Assembly: GCA_007280905.1 (NCBI GenBank)
Contig: QYQM01000001.1
Coordinates: forward strand, 1-37,036
Direction: 5' to 3'
Length of the DNA stretch: 37,036 bases
Source: Porphyromonadaceae bacterium
GTDB lineage: Bacteria; Bacteroidota; Bacteroidia; Bacteroidales; UBA12481
Shown here: piece after piece, positions 8,027-16,810 of the stretch
How positions within the stretch are numbered: position 1 is the stretch's first letter
How the letters are laid out: each line of letters starts with the position of its first letter
Notes under the pieces: generated by a model
What the model was told of the DNA's origin: nothing
Database searches by the model: none
The model's input: the letters and a program-made list of their open reading frames with translations, nothing else
Position numbers and translations under genes: made by a program

Positions 8027-9820
8027 TTAAGGTTTAATAAATTTCGACCTGCGCTGTTCCTCTGAAAAAAGCATAGCGGTATTGATCAAAGCCAGGTGTG
8101 AATAGGCTTGCGGGAAATTCCCCAAAAGTCTTTTCGTATTAAAATCAATGTCTTCACTGAACAGCCCGACATGATTTCCGCAAGTAAGCAGGTTCTCAAA
8201 AATAGATTTGGCTTCCTCAGTTTCTCCTATTCGAAAAAGTGCCTGTATTAACCAGAAGGTACATATGGTAAACGAAGATGTTGGTTTGCCAAAATCATCA
8301 GTATTCACATAGCGGTACATCAATCCCTTATGAAAAAGGGCTTCCTTAACAGATTTTACTGTCTTCTGAAATTTAATGTCATCGGCCTTAATAAAGCCGT
8401 ATTCAGCGAAAAGGAGTAAGGAAGCATCAACATGGGGACTTCCATAGGTTTGGGTAAACGTTTGCAGATCCTCATTCCATCCGTTCAATAATACATCTTC
8501 CTTTATTGCATTTGCGATGCATCTCCACCTTTCATTATATTCCGTTTTATTAAGCAGGATGGCAATTTTAGAGGCTCGGTCCATGGCTACCCAACTCATT
8601 ACTTTCGATAGAACATAATGCTTTTCTTCATATCGCATCTCCCAGATCCCCTGGTCAGGTTTGCTCCAGTGGATGGCTATGGTTCTGGCAATGTTCCTTA
8701 CGATTTCCCATATGTCTTCAATTTCATCCAAGGTGCCAGGGAAAAATTTAAAATAGGGGTAGATGACATTGAGCAAATAGCCAAAGACATCATTTTGCTT
8801 TTGGCTAAATGCAGCGTTACCAATCCTCACCGGCTTTGTATTTTCGTAACCTGCCAGATGTGGAAGTTCTGATTCAGTAAGATCGCGTTCCCCTCTAATA
8901 CCATAAACGATCTGAAATACATCCTGCTTGGATTTAAGAATTCCCTTGATATAGCTAAGGAAACGCTGGGCAGCAATATCATGGCCTGTTTTAAATAAAG
9001 TTTCAATCGACATGGAGGCATCCCTCAGCCAACAAAATCGATAGTCCCAATTTCTAATGTCTCCAATGGTTTCGGGTATACTGGTTGTTACGGCCGCCAA
9101 TACAGCGCCGGTTGAGTGAAACGACATTAATTTCAATACCAATAAGCTTCTGTCTATCTGGTCATTGAATAGACGGAATTTGGTCGATCGGTTGGTCCAG
9201 TTAAGCCAATAAACCTTGGTCCTCTGGTATTCAAGGTAAACTCTGTTAATATCAATATCTATCAGCTTTTGATTATAGGATACCAACATGTATTGAGAAT
9301 CCGTGAGTTTAATTTCATTGGACTCCAGGATGTCATTAAGGTTCAGGCTGGAATATAGGAAAATACAATCTGTATGATTTGCTTTTGAAAAAGACCGTAT
9401 GTGATGATCACTTATTGTATGGTCAACTTCATCCCTTGCATAATTTAGCTTTGGACGGTAGTTTACCTTGAAAGTCGGGCAACCTGACTTTAATCTGATA
9501 TAACGATAGATTTCTGCGGGCATAAAATAATCGTTATCGCTGGTTTTATAACGGGGCATGAAGTCAATCACTTCAAAAGATCCCTGGTCCGAAGAAAACT
9601 CAGTGCAGAGTATGTTGGTACGGTAGAAATATTTCTGGTTAATGTTATAGCTCTTATTTACTATGAAACTAAAACATCCCCCCTTTTCGGCATCCAGAAG
9701 TTTGGCAAATACTGAAGGAGAATCAAAATCAGGAAGGCAACACCAATCGATGCTTCCTGTATCAGAAACCAGAGCTGCACTTCTACAATTCCCGATTATT
9801 CCATAATTTAAATTATTCAT
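8027..9820 (-). CDS. Glycoside hydrolase family 15 protein (trehalase or glucoamylase-like)
   Basis: The protein (597 residues from ATG at 9820) opens with the GH15 signature YGIIGNCRSAALVSDTGSID followed by WCCLPDFDSPSVFAKLL. It has an N-terminal beta domain and an (alpha/alpha)6 barrel. The barrel carries the paired catalytic glutamates: GIWEMRYEE near residue 390 and GLFSEDID near residue 565, followed by LLGNFPQAYSHLALINTA. There is no signal peptide, so it is cytoplasmic. A TTG six bases upstream is in frame, but the ATG at 9820 gives the canonical start. Members of this family next to TPS/TPP genes include trehalases; glucoamylase or dextranase activity is the alternative. It is the first gene of a two-gene operon with the TPS/TPP fusion. 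Confidence 0.92.
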   Translation of the reverse strand: MNNLNYGIIGNCRSAALVSDTGSIDWCCLPDFDSPSVFAKLLDAEKGGCFSFIVNKSYNINQKYFYRTNILCTEFSSDQGSFEVIDFMPRYKTSDNDYFMPAEIYRYIRLKSGCPTFKVNYRPKLNYARDEVDHTISDHHIRSFSKANHTDCIFLYSSLNLNDILESNEIKLTDSQYMLVSYNQKLIDIDINRVYLEYQRTKVYWLNWTNRSTKFRLFNDQIDRSLLVLKLMSFHSTGAVLAAVTTSIPETIGDIRNWDYRFCWLRDASMSIETLFKTGHDIAAQRFLSYIKGILKSKQDVFQIVYGIRGERDLTESELPHLAGYENTKPVRIGNAAFSQKQNDVFGYLLNVIYPYFKFFPGTLDEIEDIWEIVRNIARTIAIHWSKPDQGIWEMRYEEKHYVLSKVMSWVAMDRASKIAILLNKTEYNERWRCIANAIKEDVLLNGWNEDLQTFTQTYGSPHVDASLLLFAEYGFIKADDIKFQKTVKSVKEALFHKGLMYRYVNTDDFGKPTSSFTICTFWLIQALFRIGETEEAKSIFENLLTCGNHVGLFSEDIDFNTKRLLGNFPQAYSHLALINTAMLFSEEQRRSKFIKP

Positions 9821-9878
9821 AAGCAATTTGCTAAAATCCTTAAGATAAGAAAAATTGTCGGATTAGGAGCTCTTAAAT

Positions 9879-9886
9879 CAAAAGTA
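9879..9886 (-). promoter_or_regulatory. Predicted -7 box for the GH15-TPS/TPP operon
   Basis: TACTTTTG on the minus strand matches TAnnTTTG exactly and would give a 5' leader of about 55 bases before the ATG at 9820. No clear TTTG is found at the -33 position. Consensus match only. Confidence 0.35.
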
Positions 9887-9954
9887 ACCTCTGATATTGC
9901 AGGAGGGATCGAGAGTAACCAGCAGTTTGATCTGAACCGAAACCGATTAATGCC

Positions 9955-11733
9955 TTAATCCTGCGAAAACTCTTTGACTATTTTACGGTAAGCGGCAAAA
10001 ACATTGGCTTTAGACACAAATCCAACATATTTGCCTTTATCCAAAACAGGAAGATTGTAATTTGATGAAGTCTGGAATTTTTGGGCAACGTCTTCCATGG
10101 TTTCATCAATTTCCACACAGGCATCAGGCATAAACATCAATTGATGGACAAAAGTTGTCTCGTACAACTCAGGTTTGAAAATGATATTACGAATATCATT
10201 GATGAAAACCACTCCAAGAAAAGTCCGGTCTGGCTTAATAACTGGAAATACATTGCGCTTGGATTCCGTCACCACTTTGACCAGGTCACCCAAGCTGGCT
10301 TCCGGGCTAATGGTCTTGAAATTTTTCTCAATCAGGTCATTGATGGAAAGTCTTGTAAGTACAGCCTTGTCTTTGTGGTGAGTTATTAATTCGCCCTGCT
10401 GGGCCAATCGTTTGGTATATAATGAATGAGGCTCGAAATTCATAATGGTCAGGTACGAGACCGTTGAGGTTATGATCAGCGGGATGAAGAATGAATATCC
10501 GCCTGTAATCTCCGCGATAAGGAAAATAGCTGTTAACGGAGCATGCATAACCCCTGCCATGATTCCGGCCATTCCTGCCAAAGCAAAATTCTTCTCCGGC
10601 AACCTGGATGGCTCGAAAAAGTTGACCGACCTCGCCACAAAGAAACCTGTTATACCACCCATGAACAGAGAAGGTGCAAAAATACCACCAACACCACCAC
10701 CTGCATTGGTGGCTGTCATGGCAATCACCTTAGAGAACAGGATCAAAAGCAGAAAAAATAAAAATAGTATGTAGTTGTTGCTTACTGAATAAAAAAGACT
10801 GTTCTGGAACAAGGAATCCCCGTTACCATTCAGGATGGCCGTGAGCTCACGATAACCTTCACCAAACAATGACGGGAATAGAAAAATCAACACACTCACT
10901 ATTGTACCCCCGATCACTAATCTCAGTGTTGTGTTGTTGATTTTCTGGAACAGTCCTTCCATATAGAAGTTTGCCCTTGTAAAATAAAGGGATATAAAAC
11001 CACAGATTACGCCTAGTAATACATAAAACGGAATGTTACCCAGCTCAAATGGATTTGAAACCGTGAATGCGAAGATTACATTTTTACCCATTAAAATGGA
11101 TGCAAGGGTTGCTCCGGTTACGGCTGAAACAAGCAGTGGAACTAGCGATGACATGGTCAGGTCGATCATTAAAACCTCAAGGGAAAAGATGACTCCTGCA
11201 ATGGGTGCTTTGAAAATTCCTGCAATTGCAGCCGAGGCCCCACAGGCAACCAAAAGGGTAACCGTCTTGTAATCCAATCTCAAAATCCTGCCGAGATTTG
11301 AACCGATGGCTGCCCCTGTCAAGGCAATTGGTGCCTCCAATCCCACTGATCCTCCAAAACCAACAGTCAGGGTACTCCCAATCATTGATGAATAGGTGTT
11401 GTGAGATCGTAAAATGCTGTTATTCTTGGATATAGAATATAGGATACGACTAATACCGTGGCCGATATTATCACGGACAAATAACTTAACGTAGATCACT
11501 GTGAGTAGCATCCCAATGAATGGATATGCGAGATAAAGAAGATTAAACTTCTTGGCTGCAAAGCCATGAGTAAGCAACTCATGCGTATAAAATACAGTGT
11601 TCTTAAGTATAATCGCTGCCAGACCTCCCATCAGACCGACTGCCAGGCTAAGAATTATAACAAACTTATTATGAGGGATATATTTCAACCTCCAATAGTG
11701 AGCCTTCTGAAAGAATTTCAATCGTGTTAGCAT
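9955..11733 (-). CDS. ClC-family chloride channel/transporter with C-terminal CBS pair
   Basis: The 592-residue membrane protein has the ClC helices with the chloride-site motifs GHGIS (near residue 93), GGSVGLEAPIALTGA (near 127, with the gating glutamate) and GGIFAPSLFMGG (near 350), and the tyrosine in ITGGYSFFIPL (near 411). Residues about 455-592 form two CBS domains, a nucleotide-sensing regulatory module. Where E. coli ClC has the pair of glutamates whose second member carries protons (IIEEM), this protein has FSLEVL, with valine as in eukaryotic ClC channels. That suggests it may conduct chloride passively rather than exchange it for H+. It is transcribed toward the GH15 operon on the same strand. 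Confidence 0.93.
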   Translation of the reverse strand: MLTRLKFFQKAHYWRLKYIPHNKFVIILSLAVGLMGGLAAIILKNTVFYTHELLTHGFAAKKFNLLYLAYPFIGMLLTVIYVKLFVRDNIGHGISRILYSISKNNSILRSHNTYSSMIGSTLTVGFGGSVGLEAPIALTGAAIGSNLGRILRLDYKTVTLLVACGASAAIAGIFKAPIAGVIFSLEVLMIDLTMSSLVPLLVSAVTGATLASILMGKNVIFAFTVSNPFELGNIPFYVLLGVICGFISLYFTRANFYMEGLFQKINNTTLRLVIGGTIVSVLIFLFPSLFGEGYRELTAILNGNGDSLFQNSLFYSVSNNYILFLFFLLLILFSKVIAMTATNAGGGVGGIFAPSLFMGGITGFFVARSVNFFEPSRLPEKNFALAGMAGIMAGVMHAPLTAIFLIAEITGGYSFFIPLIITSTVSYLTIMNFEPHSLYTKRLAQQGELITHHKDKAVLTRLSINDLIEKNFKTISPEASLGDLVKVVTESKRNVFPVIKPDRTFLGVVFINDIRNIIFKPELYETTFVHQLMFMPDACVEIDETMEDVAQKFQTSSNYNLPVLDKGKYVGFVSKANVFAAYRKIVKEFSQD

Positions 11734-11861
11734 TGAGCTAATATATGAAATGATTTTTTAGGAAGACAAGTATTGCATGTGATTTACACCGCCAGCCTTG
11801 ATTCTACCGGAAACCATTATCATAGGCCAAAATCCAGAATTCCATACTGGCCGATTCATAG

Positions 11862-14363
11862 TTATCTAACAATGAACTTTATGGTAGAGCCATCAATTTT
11901 CAAAAAATACATACCGGCAGTATAATCCTGTACCGACAGCTGAATTCTGTCCTGGGCGGATTCAATAGTGAGATGATTCATGAGAATTCCAAGTGAATTG
12001 TATATTTCTACCCGAGAGTTAATTTTAAATGGGCCCGACACAATCAGAATATTCTCTGCCGGATTTGGATAAACAGAATACTCTGTGTTCCCTGCCATTA
12101 TTTCCTCTGTATTAATAACGCTTAACCATTGGTCAACACTTGCATCCTCATGATCGGTCAGCCAATCCAGTGAGAATCTGACGAAGTACATCTGGTAGGT
12201 TTCGTACTCTCCCACTTCATAATAAAGACCAATCGTGCCATCTTTCAGTATTGTGAGTGAGGAATACGCAGATGCGCCCGGGTAAATGGTCCTCCTGACC
12301 GGCCATGTTTCTCCTTCGTCATAGCTCAATAACACGCTAACGTTTTTTCGGTTGGATGAATAGGGAATAGAATGAAGGAGCCGATTCTTATCCTTGCCAT
12401 CAGATAGGTCTGTATACCTCATCAGGTCACCGTTACAGGAAGGATCTTTGATTGCGGGTTGAGCATACGGGACACCCCATGAAATTCCCTGGTCCAGTGA
12501 AACATTGAACATCCGGGTACCATCATTTCGGATGCTCATCAATAAATTACCATTATCGAGTTCCGCCAGGCTGGCTTCATTTCCGTTGGTAGATGCACTA
12601 TAAGGCGAAACATCCCAGAACTGTCCATGATCATCAGAAAAAATCACATAATTCGATATCGCTCTGGTCCTCTTTTCCCTGACCACCAAAACTGCCATAA
12701 GTCGACCGCTTCTCAATTGAATTGCAGCACCTGATGAAACAAAGGCGCCCTGCCAGTATCTCCTTACAGGATGCGTGCACGTTGCTCCATAAATTTGAGA
12801 GGTTATATCTGCCGGTTTGCTCCAGGTTATACCGTTGTCGATACTTTTCGAGATATTAATGCGGATGGGGTCAATGTCCGAAGATCCATAAAATCCTCTA
12901 ATACCTCCAGCAAATAAGCAAATAATCTCCCCATTATTACGATTAACCATCAATGACGGATCACCATAACCCTGCTCGGTAAATTCACCGGCAATAGTCA
13001 GCGGATTGCCCCAGGTCTTTCCCTGATCGGAGCTTCGCCGGACAACGATATCTATGTTGGCGGGCAGATCTGTGGCACCCTCCCAGCGCTTGTCATTGGC
13101 CGTAACCAAAGATCCATCCTTAGCTGTCACGACAGCCGGGATTCGGTAGCTCTTGGAACCTCCATCCCCTGATGAAAAGAGAAGCTTATTGTTCAGTACA
13201 ATTGTCCGCCGGCCCGTTAAGTTGCTTACGGAAGCAATTGATCCATCACCTGCGGTATAGGTTATTACTGCAGCGGCAATATGGTTACCCTCTTTGGCTT
13301 TTGAATCGATGTCCGCGGTAACCCAAAAATAATTATACCCTAAAGTTAACTTCTTGTACCCATTGATCACCAGCTTGTTCTTGACGGGCATCTGGGTTCC
13401 AAATGGTACCGCTGTTCTAAGATTCAGTCTTTCAGATGCTCCGTTATGATAAACCTTGATGGAAGAAATATCTGAGAGGTTATCCGTTCCTGACAAATCA
13501 ATGGTGATCGATTTTACTACATCATTTTGTCCGGTAGTAATAATCCGGAATCCTGTAAGTCTTTCATTGACATCGCCAATACCCACTGGCAATTCCGTTT
13601 TGAGTGATAGGATTCCATACCCGTAGAGGTGACCGTTAGGCCCCTTCCCAATAAGATTTGGAACATTGTTTTCAACAACATTTTCAAAATCATAGGCTGC
13701 TACCAAACCATTCATAAACGGTTTTGGTGCTGTCATATCCGCTCTCAGATCATTTTCAGAAAGAGCCCGCTTCCATATTCTCAATTCATCGAATTGTCCC
13801 GGCCAGAATTGATATTTGACAGGATTTGATGCATCAGACCAACCGCAACCAACCATCAAATCATATGTGTTTTCAACCTTTTTTCTGCCGATTGCCGAAT
13901 TTACCACTGTCTGCAATAGAATTCCGTTTAAATAAACAGAGGAAGTCTTTTCAGCAACGTTGTATACCCAGGCAAAATGGACCCATTTGCCGGCTTCCAG
14001 CATGGTGGCATAGGGTACACCCAGGTAGGTATTATCGGAGTTGCGCAGGTTGAAAGCCAGATTCGATGAAAAGCCAAAATTATAGGTGGCCAGCTCATAA
14101 CGGCCACCTGGCAAATTGATATTGCCTTTTGAGAGAATCGTATACTGTGCGTCAAAACTTGTTGCCCGTATCCTGCAGGTAATGGTAATATCCTCGTCAA
14201 TACCAATGTTTACACCAGGAAAGTTTGGAACTACAAAATGTTGGTCAATGCCATTGAATGACAGATACTTGCCTTCTGGGCCAACCTGGCCCCGGGCAAT
14301 CAACCCAGTCACCAGGAACAAGATAAAGAGAGAAATTTTGGGGATGGATTCTTTCATGATCAT
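11862..14363 (-). CDS. Secreted exo-alpha-sialidase (GH33) with LamG-like domain and T9SS sorting signal
   Basis: The 833-residue protein begins with a signal peptide (ISLFILFLVTGLIARGQ). Residues about 30-240 are a LamG/concanavalin-like lectin domain (GKWVHFAWVYN, FDELRIWKRAL), followed by a beta domain common in Bacteroidota sialidases. The GH33 propeller starts at about residue 400 with the arginine motif SYRIPAVV. It carries five Asp-boxes: SSDQGKTWG, SIDNGITWS, FSDDHGQFWD, SLDQGISWG and SYDEGETWP. The last 75 residues (YSVYPNPAENILIVSG onward, ending in MYFLKIDG...KFIVR) are a type-A T9SS C-terminal sorting domain, so the enzyme is exported and anchored or released at the surface. It removes terminal sialic acids from glycans. 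ATG at 14363 or 14357 is possible; a terminator hairpin lies immediately upstream. Confidence 0.93.
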   Translation of the reverse strand: MIMKESIPKISLFILFLVTGLIARGQVGPEGKYLSFNGIDQHFVVPNFPGVNIGIDEDITITCRIRATSFDAQYTILSKGNINLPGGRYELATYNFGFSSNLAFNLRNSDNTYLGVPYATMLEAGKWVHFAWVYNVAEKTSSVYLNGILLQTVVNSAIGRKKVENTYDLMVGCGWSDASNPVKYQFWPGQFDELRIWKRALSENDLRADMTAPKPFMNGLVAAYDFENVVENNVPNLIGKGPNGHLYGYGILSLKTELPVGIGDVNERLTGFRIITTGQNDVVKSITIDLSGTDNLSDISSIKVYHNGASERLNLRTAVPFGTQMPVKNKLVINGYKKLTLGYNYFWVTADIDSKAKEGNHIAAAVITYTAGDGSIASVSNLTGRRTIVLNNKLLFSSGDGGSKSYRIPAVVTAKDGSLVTANDKRWEGATDLPANIDIVVRRSSDQGKTWGNPLTIAGEFTEQGYGDPSLMVNRNNGEIICLFAGGIRGFYGSSDIDPIRINISKSIDNGITWSKPADITSQIYGATCTHPVRRYWQGAFVSSGAAIQLRSGRLMAVLVVREKRTRAISNYVIFSDDHGQFWDVSPYSASTNGNEASLAELDNGNLLMSIRNDGTRMFNVSLDQGISWGVPYAQPAIKDPSCNGDLMRYTDLSDGKDKNRLLHSIPYSSNRKNVSVLLSYDEGETWPVRRTIYPGASAYSSLTILKDGTIGLYYEVGEYETYQMYFVRFSLDWLTDHEDASVDQWLSVINTEEIMAGNTEYSVYPNPAENILIVSGPFKINSRVEIYNSLGILMNHLTIESAQDRIQLSVQDYTAGMYFLKIDGSTIKFIVR

Positions 14364-14365
14364 TT

Positions 14366-14405
14366 AAAAAAGGGGATATGGTTTTCCGAAGTCTGCCATA
14401 TCCCC
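14366..14405 (-). terminator. Perfect intrinsic terminator abutting the sialidase start codon
   Basis: Read on the minus strand, GGGGATATGG (14405-14396) is complementary to CCATATCCCC (14381-14372) across a 14-base loop, followed directly by T6 (14371-14366), AA and the ATG at 14363. It can end transcription from the coiled-coil gene upstream. There is no room between it and the sialidase ATG for another promoter or ribosome site, so it also sits in any sialidase leader transcript. Confidence 0.85.
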
Positions 14406-14470
14406 AAAAATGAAAATCAACGTCCAAGTATTAACTAACTAACTAAATTTATGATAAGGAGTATCTTATA

Positions 14471-15334
14471 TTATTTCAAATTCACCTGGACGCTACCGAT
14501 ATACTGAATACCCGAATAAAGTTGATATTTATAAATCCCCTTCTTAAGCTTTTTTGCCGGGGAATAGACCAATTGGACCCTTTTCATGGTTTCTCCAGAG
14601 CCTGATATAACACCTTTATCAACCACGAAGGAAGCATCCGATTGAACAATTTTTACTTCTTTGGATAGGTCACCGGCACTCGACAAGCTTTTTCCATCCG
14701 GTGTGGTAATGGTAAAATTGACAGCCTGTTGCAGATTGTTCGGAACATCCATACTGATATTCAGCCGGTTGGTCCTTCTTGCAATGACAGTAAGGATATT
14801 TCTCCGTCCCCTTTGAGCTTCAGTCCGATAATTGTCGGAAAAGGGTTTGTTGAGCAGATCGTTCAATTTGCTTTCAATAGCGGCCTTATCTGCCTTTACA
14901 TTAGCCACCTGTTGCTCCAAACCGCCAATTTGTTCTTTTAGGGCTACTGCATTTTTATTGAGCTCTAAGATTTTTTGATCAAGATCGCGCTTGATTGCTT
15001 CAAGGTCACTACTCTTCTTTTTAAAGGTGGATAAAGTGGAGAGTGATTGGCGAAGTTTTGCCAATTCCTTTTCCTTTTCTGCTAAACGATCCCTGGTCGC
15101 TTCAAGAATGCTGATCAATTCAGTATTCTTACCAGAAACGGTCTTCAACTCGCGCTTCAAAGCCTCAAGGTTCTTGTTCAGGTCAATTTTTTCGGATAAA
15201 ACATTTTCCTTCTCAATGCGGACGGATTTTAACTCTTTGGAAATATCCAGCGAGTGGAAAAGCAAATACCCTGAACCAAGCAATAATATTACAGCAACCG
15301 TGATCGCTATATTTCGCTGACTTGTTGTATTCAT
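14471..15334 (-). CDS. Membrane-anchored coiled-coil protein of unknown function
   Basis: The 287-residue product has one N-terminal membrane helix (IAITVAVILLLGSGYLLF, residues 9-26). A long heptad-rich coiled coil follows over about residues 30-165 (many ELK, EKEKELAKL and LEQQV stretches), then a beta-rich C-terminal domain of about 115 residues (ILTVIARRTNRLNISMDV ... YQLYSGIQYIGSVQV). The topology suggests a periplasmic coiled coil tethered to the inner membrane. A paralogous fragment occurs at 639-881. It lies downstream of the two-component pair on the same strand, has its own -7 box and ends at a strong terminator. I do not recognise a named family; a cell-envelope scaffolding role would be a guess. 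Confidence 0.75.
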   Translation of the reverse strand: MNTTSQRNIAITVAVILLLGSGYLLFHSLDISKELKSVRIEKENVLSEKIDLNKNLEALKRELKTVSGKNTELISILEATRDRLAEKEKELAKLRQSLSTLSTFKKKSSDLEAIKRDLDQKILELNKNAVALKEQIGGLEQQVANVKADKAAIESKLNDLLNKPFSDNYRTEAQRGRRNILTVIARRTNRLNISMDVPNNLQQAVNFTITTPDGKSLSSAGDLSKEVKIVQSDASFVVDKGVISGSGETMKRVQLVYSPAKKLKKGIYKYQLYSGIQYIGSVQVNLK

Positions 15335-15366
15335 ATCAATTCAATTTTACCGAGTTATTAGTATAG

Positions 15367-15374
15367 CAAACCTA
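15367..15374 (-). promoter_or_regulatory. Predicted -7 box for the coiled-coil protein gene
   Basis: TAGGTTTG on the minus strand matches TAnnTTTG exactly, about 33 bases upstream of the ATG at 15334. A TTTC lies 18 bases further upstream in place of TTTG. Consensus match only. Confidence 0.4.
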
Positions 15375-15442
15375 ATCCTCAATAATTAAGAGGAAATGAA
15401 TCAATTATTAAAAAGTACTTAAATATTAGACGGCCTGATCTT

Positions 15443-16810
15443 TTATACGATCGGGAGCCAAACTGTGAATATGGACCCTTTTCCGACCTCGGAAGTAACC
15501 GAGATCTTCCCTTTATGAAGTGTGATAACTTTCTCTGCGAGTGATAGGCCAATCCCATGCCCTTCGGTTTTTTCAGCAGAATTGCTTCTGTAAAATGGCT
15601 GAAAAATCAGTTGCAGTTCCGACTCACGGATTCCAAAGCCCTGATCCAAAAATCGAATAACTAAAGCATCGGTCTCTTTTGTCATAACGACATCGACCAT
15701 ATGATTATCCGAGTATTTACAACCGTTCTCTATAATGTTGACAATCGCAGCTTTTAGCAAAGGTTCATTGCCAAAAACCGAAACCTTTTCCTCATCTGCA
15801 TTTTCATCGGGGATGTCGATCTTAACAATAAATGTCTTGTGCCGGGTTAATATATCCCTTCTAACTTGCCACAACAGGTCATCGATACGTAGCCTTGTAA
15901 AGTTGGAGACGGTTAACTCGGTGCTGGCCTGAGCGAGTAGGAGCAATTTCTTGGATAACTGATTTAGCTTTTTCGACTCCGAACCGACTTTCGTGAGTGC
16001 TTTGATATATTCCTCGCTGGTCCGGAGCTTCATCAATGCAACTTCCACATGACCAGAGATCACCGTCAATGGAGTGTTCATTTCATGCGAAGCATTGGAA
16101 ATGAAGCTTTTCTGCATTTGAAATGAAACTTCGAGGCGTTCCAAAAGCCTGTTAAAAGTTGCTGAAAGACGCGCGATTTCATCCTTATTGGGACCCTCTT
16201 CCAACCGAGCGTTTAAGTTGGTAATTCCGATTTTATCTACCTGGGAAATGACCATATTGATTGGACGAACTGCCCTTCCGGCAAAGATATGACCAGCAAA
16301 ATATACAATCAGCAGGCCTATGACAAACACAAGTACGAGGATCAGTCTTAAGCTTGACAGTTTTTTTAATCCCATCAGGTCTTCTGCAGCAACGAATACT
16401 ACCACGCGGTCTTTCTCGCTGGTATAGAATTTCCCCAGAAACTCAAAATGCCCTCTTTTACCCCTAATACGCTCGTCTACTCTTACCTGATTAATCAGTG
16501 CTGAATCCATTTGTATTTCATTCCCAGTATCATTAGAAAATAACTCTGCGTTTTGATGGTCATAAATAATAATCTTTTCATTTGGCAGACTCAACGGATT
16601 ATTCTGTTCAATTTTTTTTAGCACATCCGCATTGATTTCATCGATATCGACAAGCATCTGGCCCACATTAGTGGCTTTTGCCTCAAGTCGCTCGTAGAAT
16701 TGATCAACCCTTGATTTGGCAAATGAAATGTAGATCGCAAAGTATAGAAGCAATTGGATCACTCCCACAATCACTGTAAACTGAAGACTTATTTTTTGTC
16801 GGATTTCCAT
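15443..16810 (-). CDS. Two-component sensor histidine kinase
   Basis: The 455-residue kinase has membrane helices at about residues 10-30 and 155-175 around a periplasmic sensor of about 120 residues. A HAMP linker follows (AGRAVRPINMVISQVDKI), then a HisKA domain with the phosphorylated histidine in SNASHEMNTPLTVISGHVEV near residue 245, and an ATPase domain with N box (NIIENGCKYS), G1 (DQGFGI) and G2 (GHGIGLSLAEKV). The H box reads HEMNTP in place of the usual HELRTP. The start codon follows the response-regulator stop with no gap, so the two are translated from one mRNA and form a cognate pair. The signal is unknown. Confidence 0.94.
   Translation of the reverse strand: MEIRQKISLQFTVIVGVIQLLLYFAIYISFAKSRVDQFYERLEAKATNVGQMLVDIDEINADVLKKIEQNNPLSLPNEKIIIYDHQNAELFSNDTGNEIQMDSALINQVRVDERIRGKRGHFEFLGKFYTSEKDRVVVFVAAEDLMGLKKLSSLRLILVLVFVIGLLIVYFAGHIFAGRAVRPINMVISQVDKIGITNLNARLEEGPNKDEIARLSATFNRLLERLEVSFQMQKSFISNASHEMNTPLTVISGHVEVALMKLRTSEEYIKALTKVGSESKKLNQLSKKLLLLAQASTELTVSNFTRLRIDDLLWQVRRDILTRHKTFIVKIDIPDENADEEKVSVFGNEPLLKAAIVNIIENGCKYSDNHMVDVVMTKETDALVIRFLDQGFGIRESELQLIFQPFYRSNSAEKTEGHGIGLSLAEKVITLHKGKISVTSEVGKGSIFTVWLPIV

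Noticed and set aside
14431-14445. Tandem TAAC repeats (taactaactaacta) upstream of the sialidase hairpin
   Set aside because: Only about three and a half units in an AT-rich intergenic stretch; no evidence of function beyond supplying stops.
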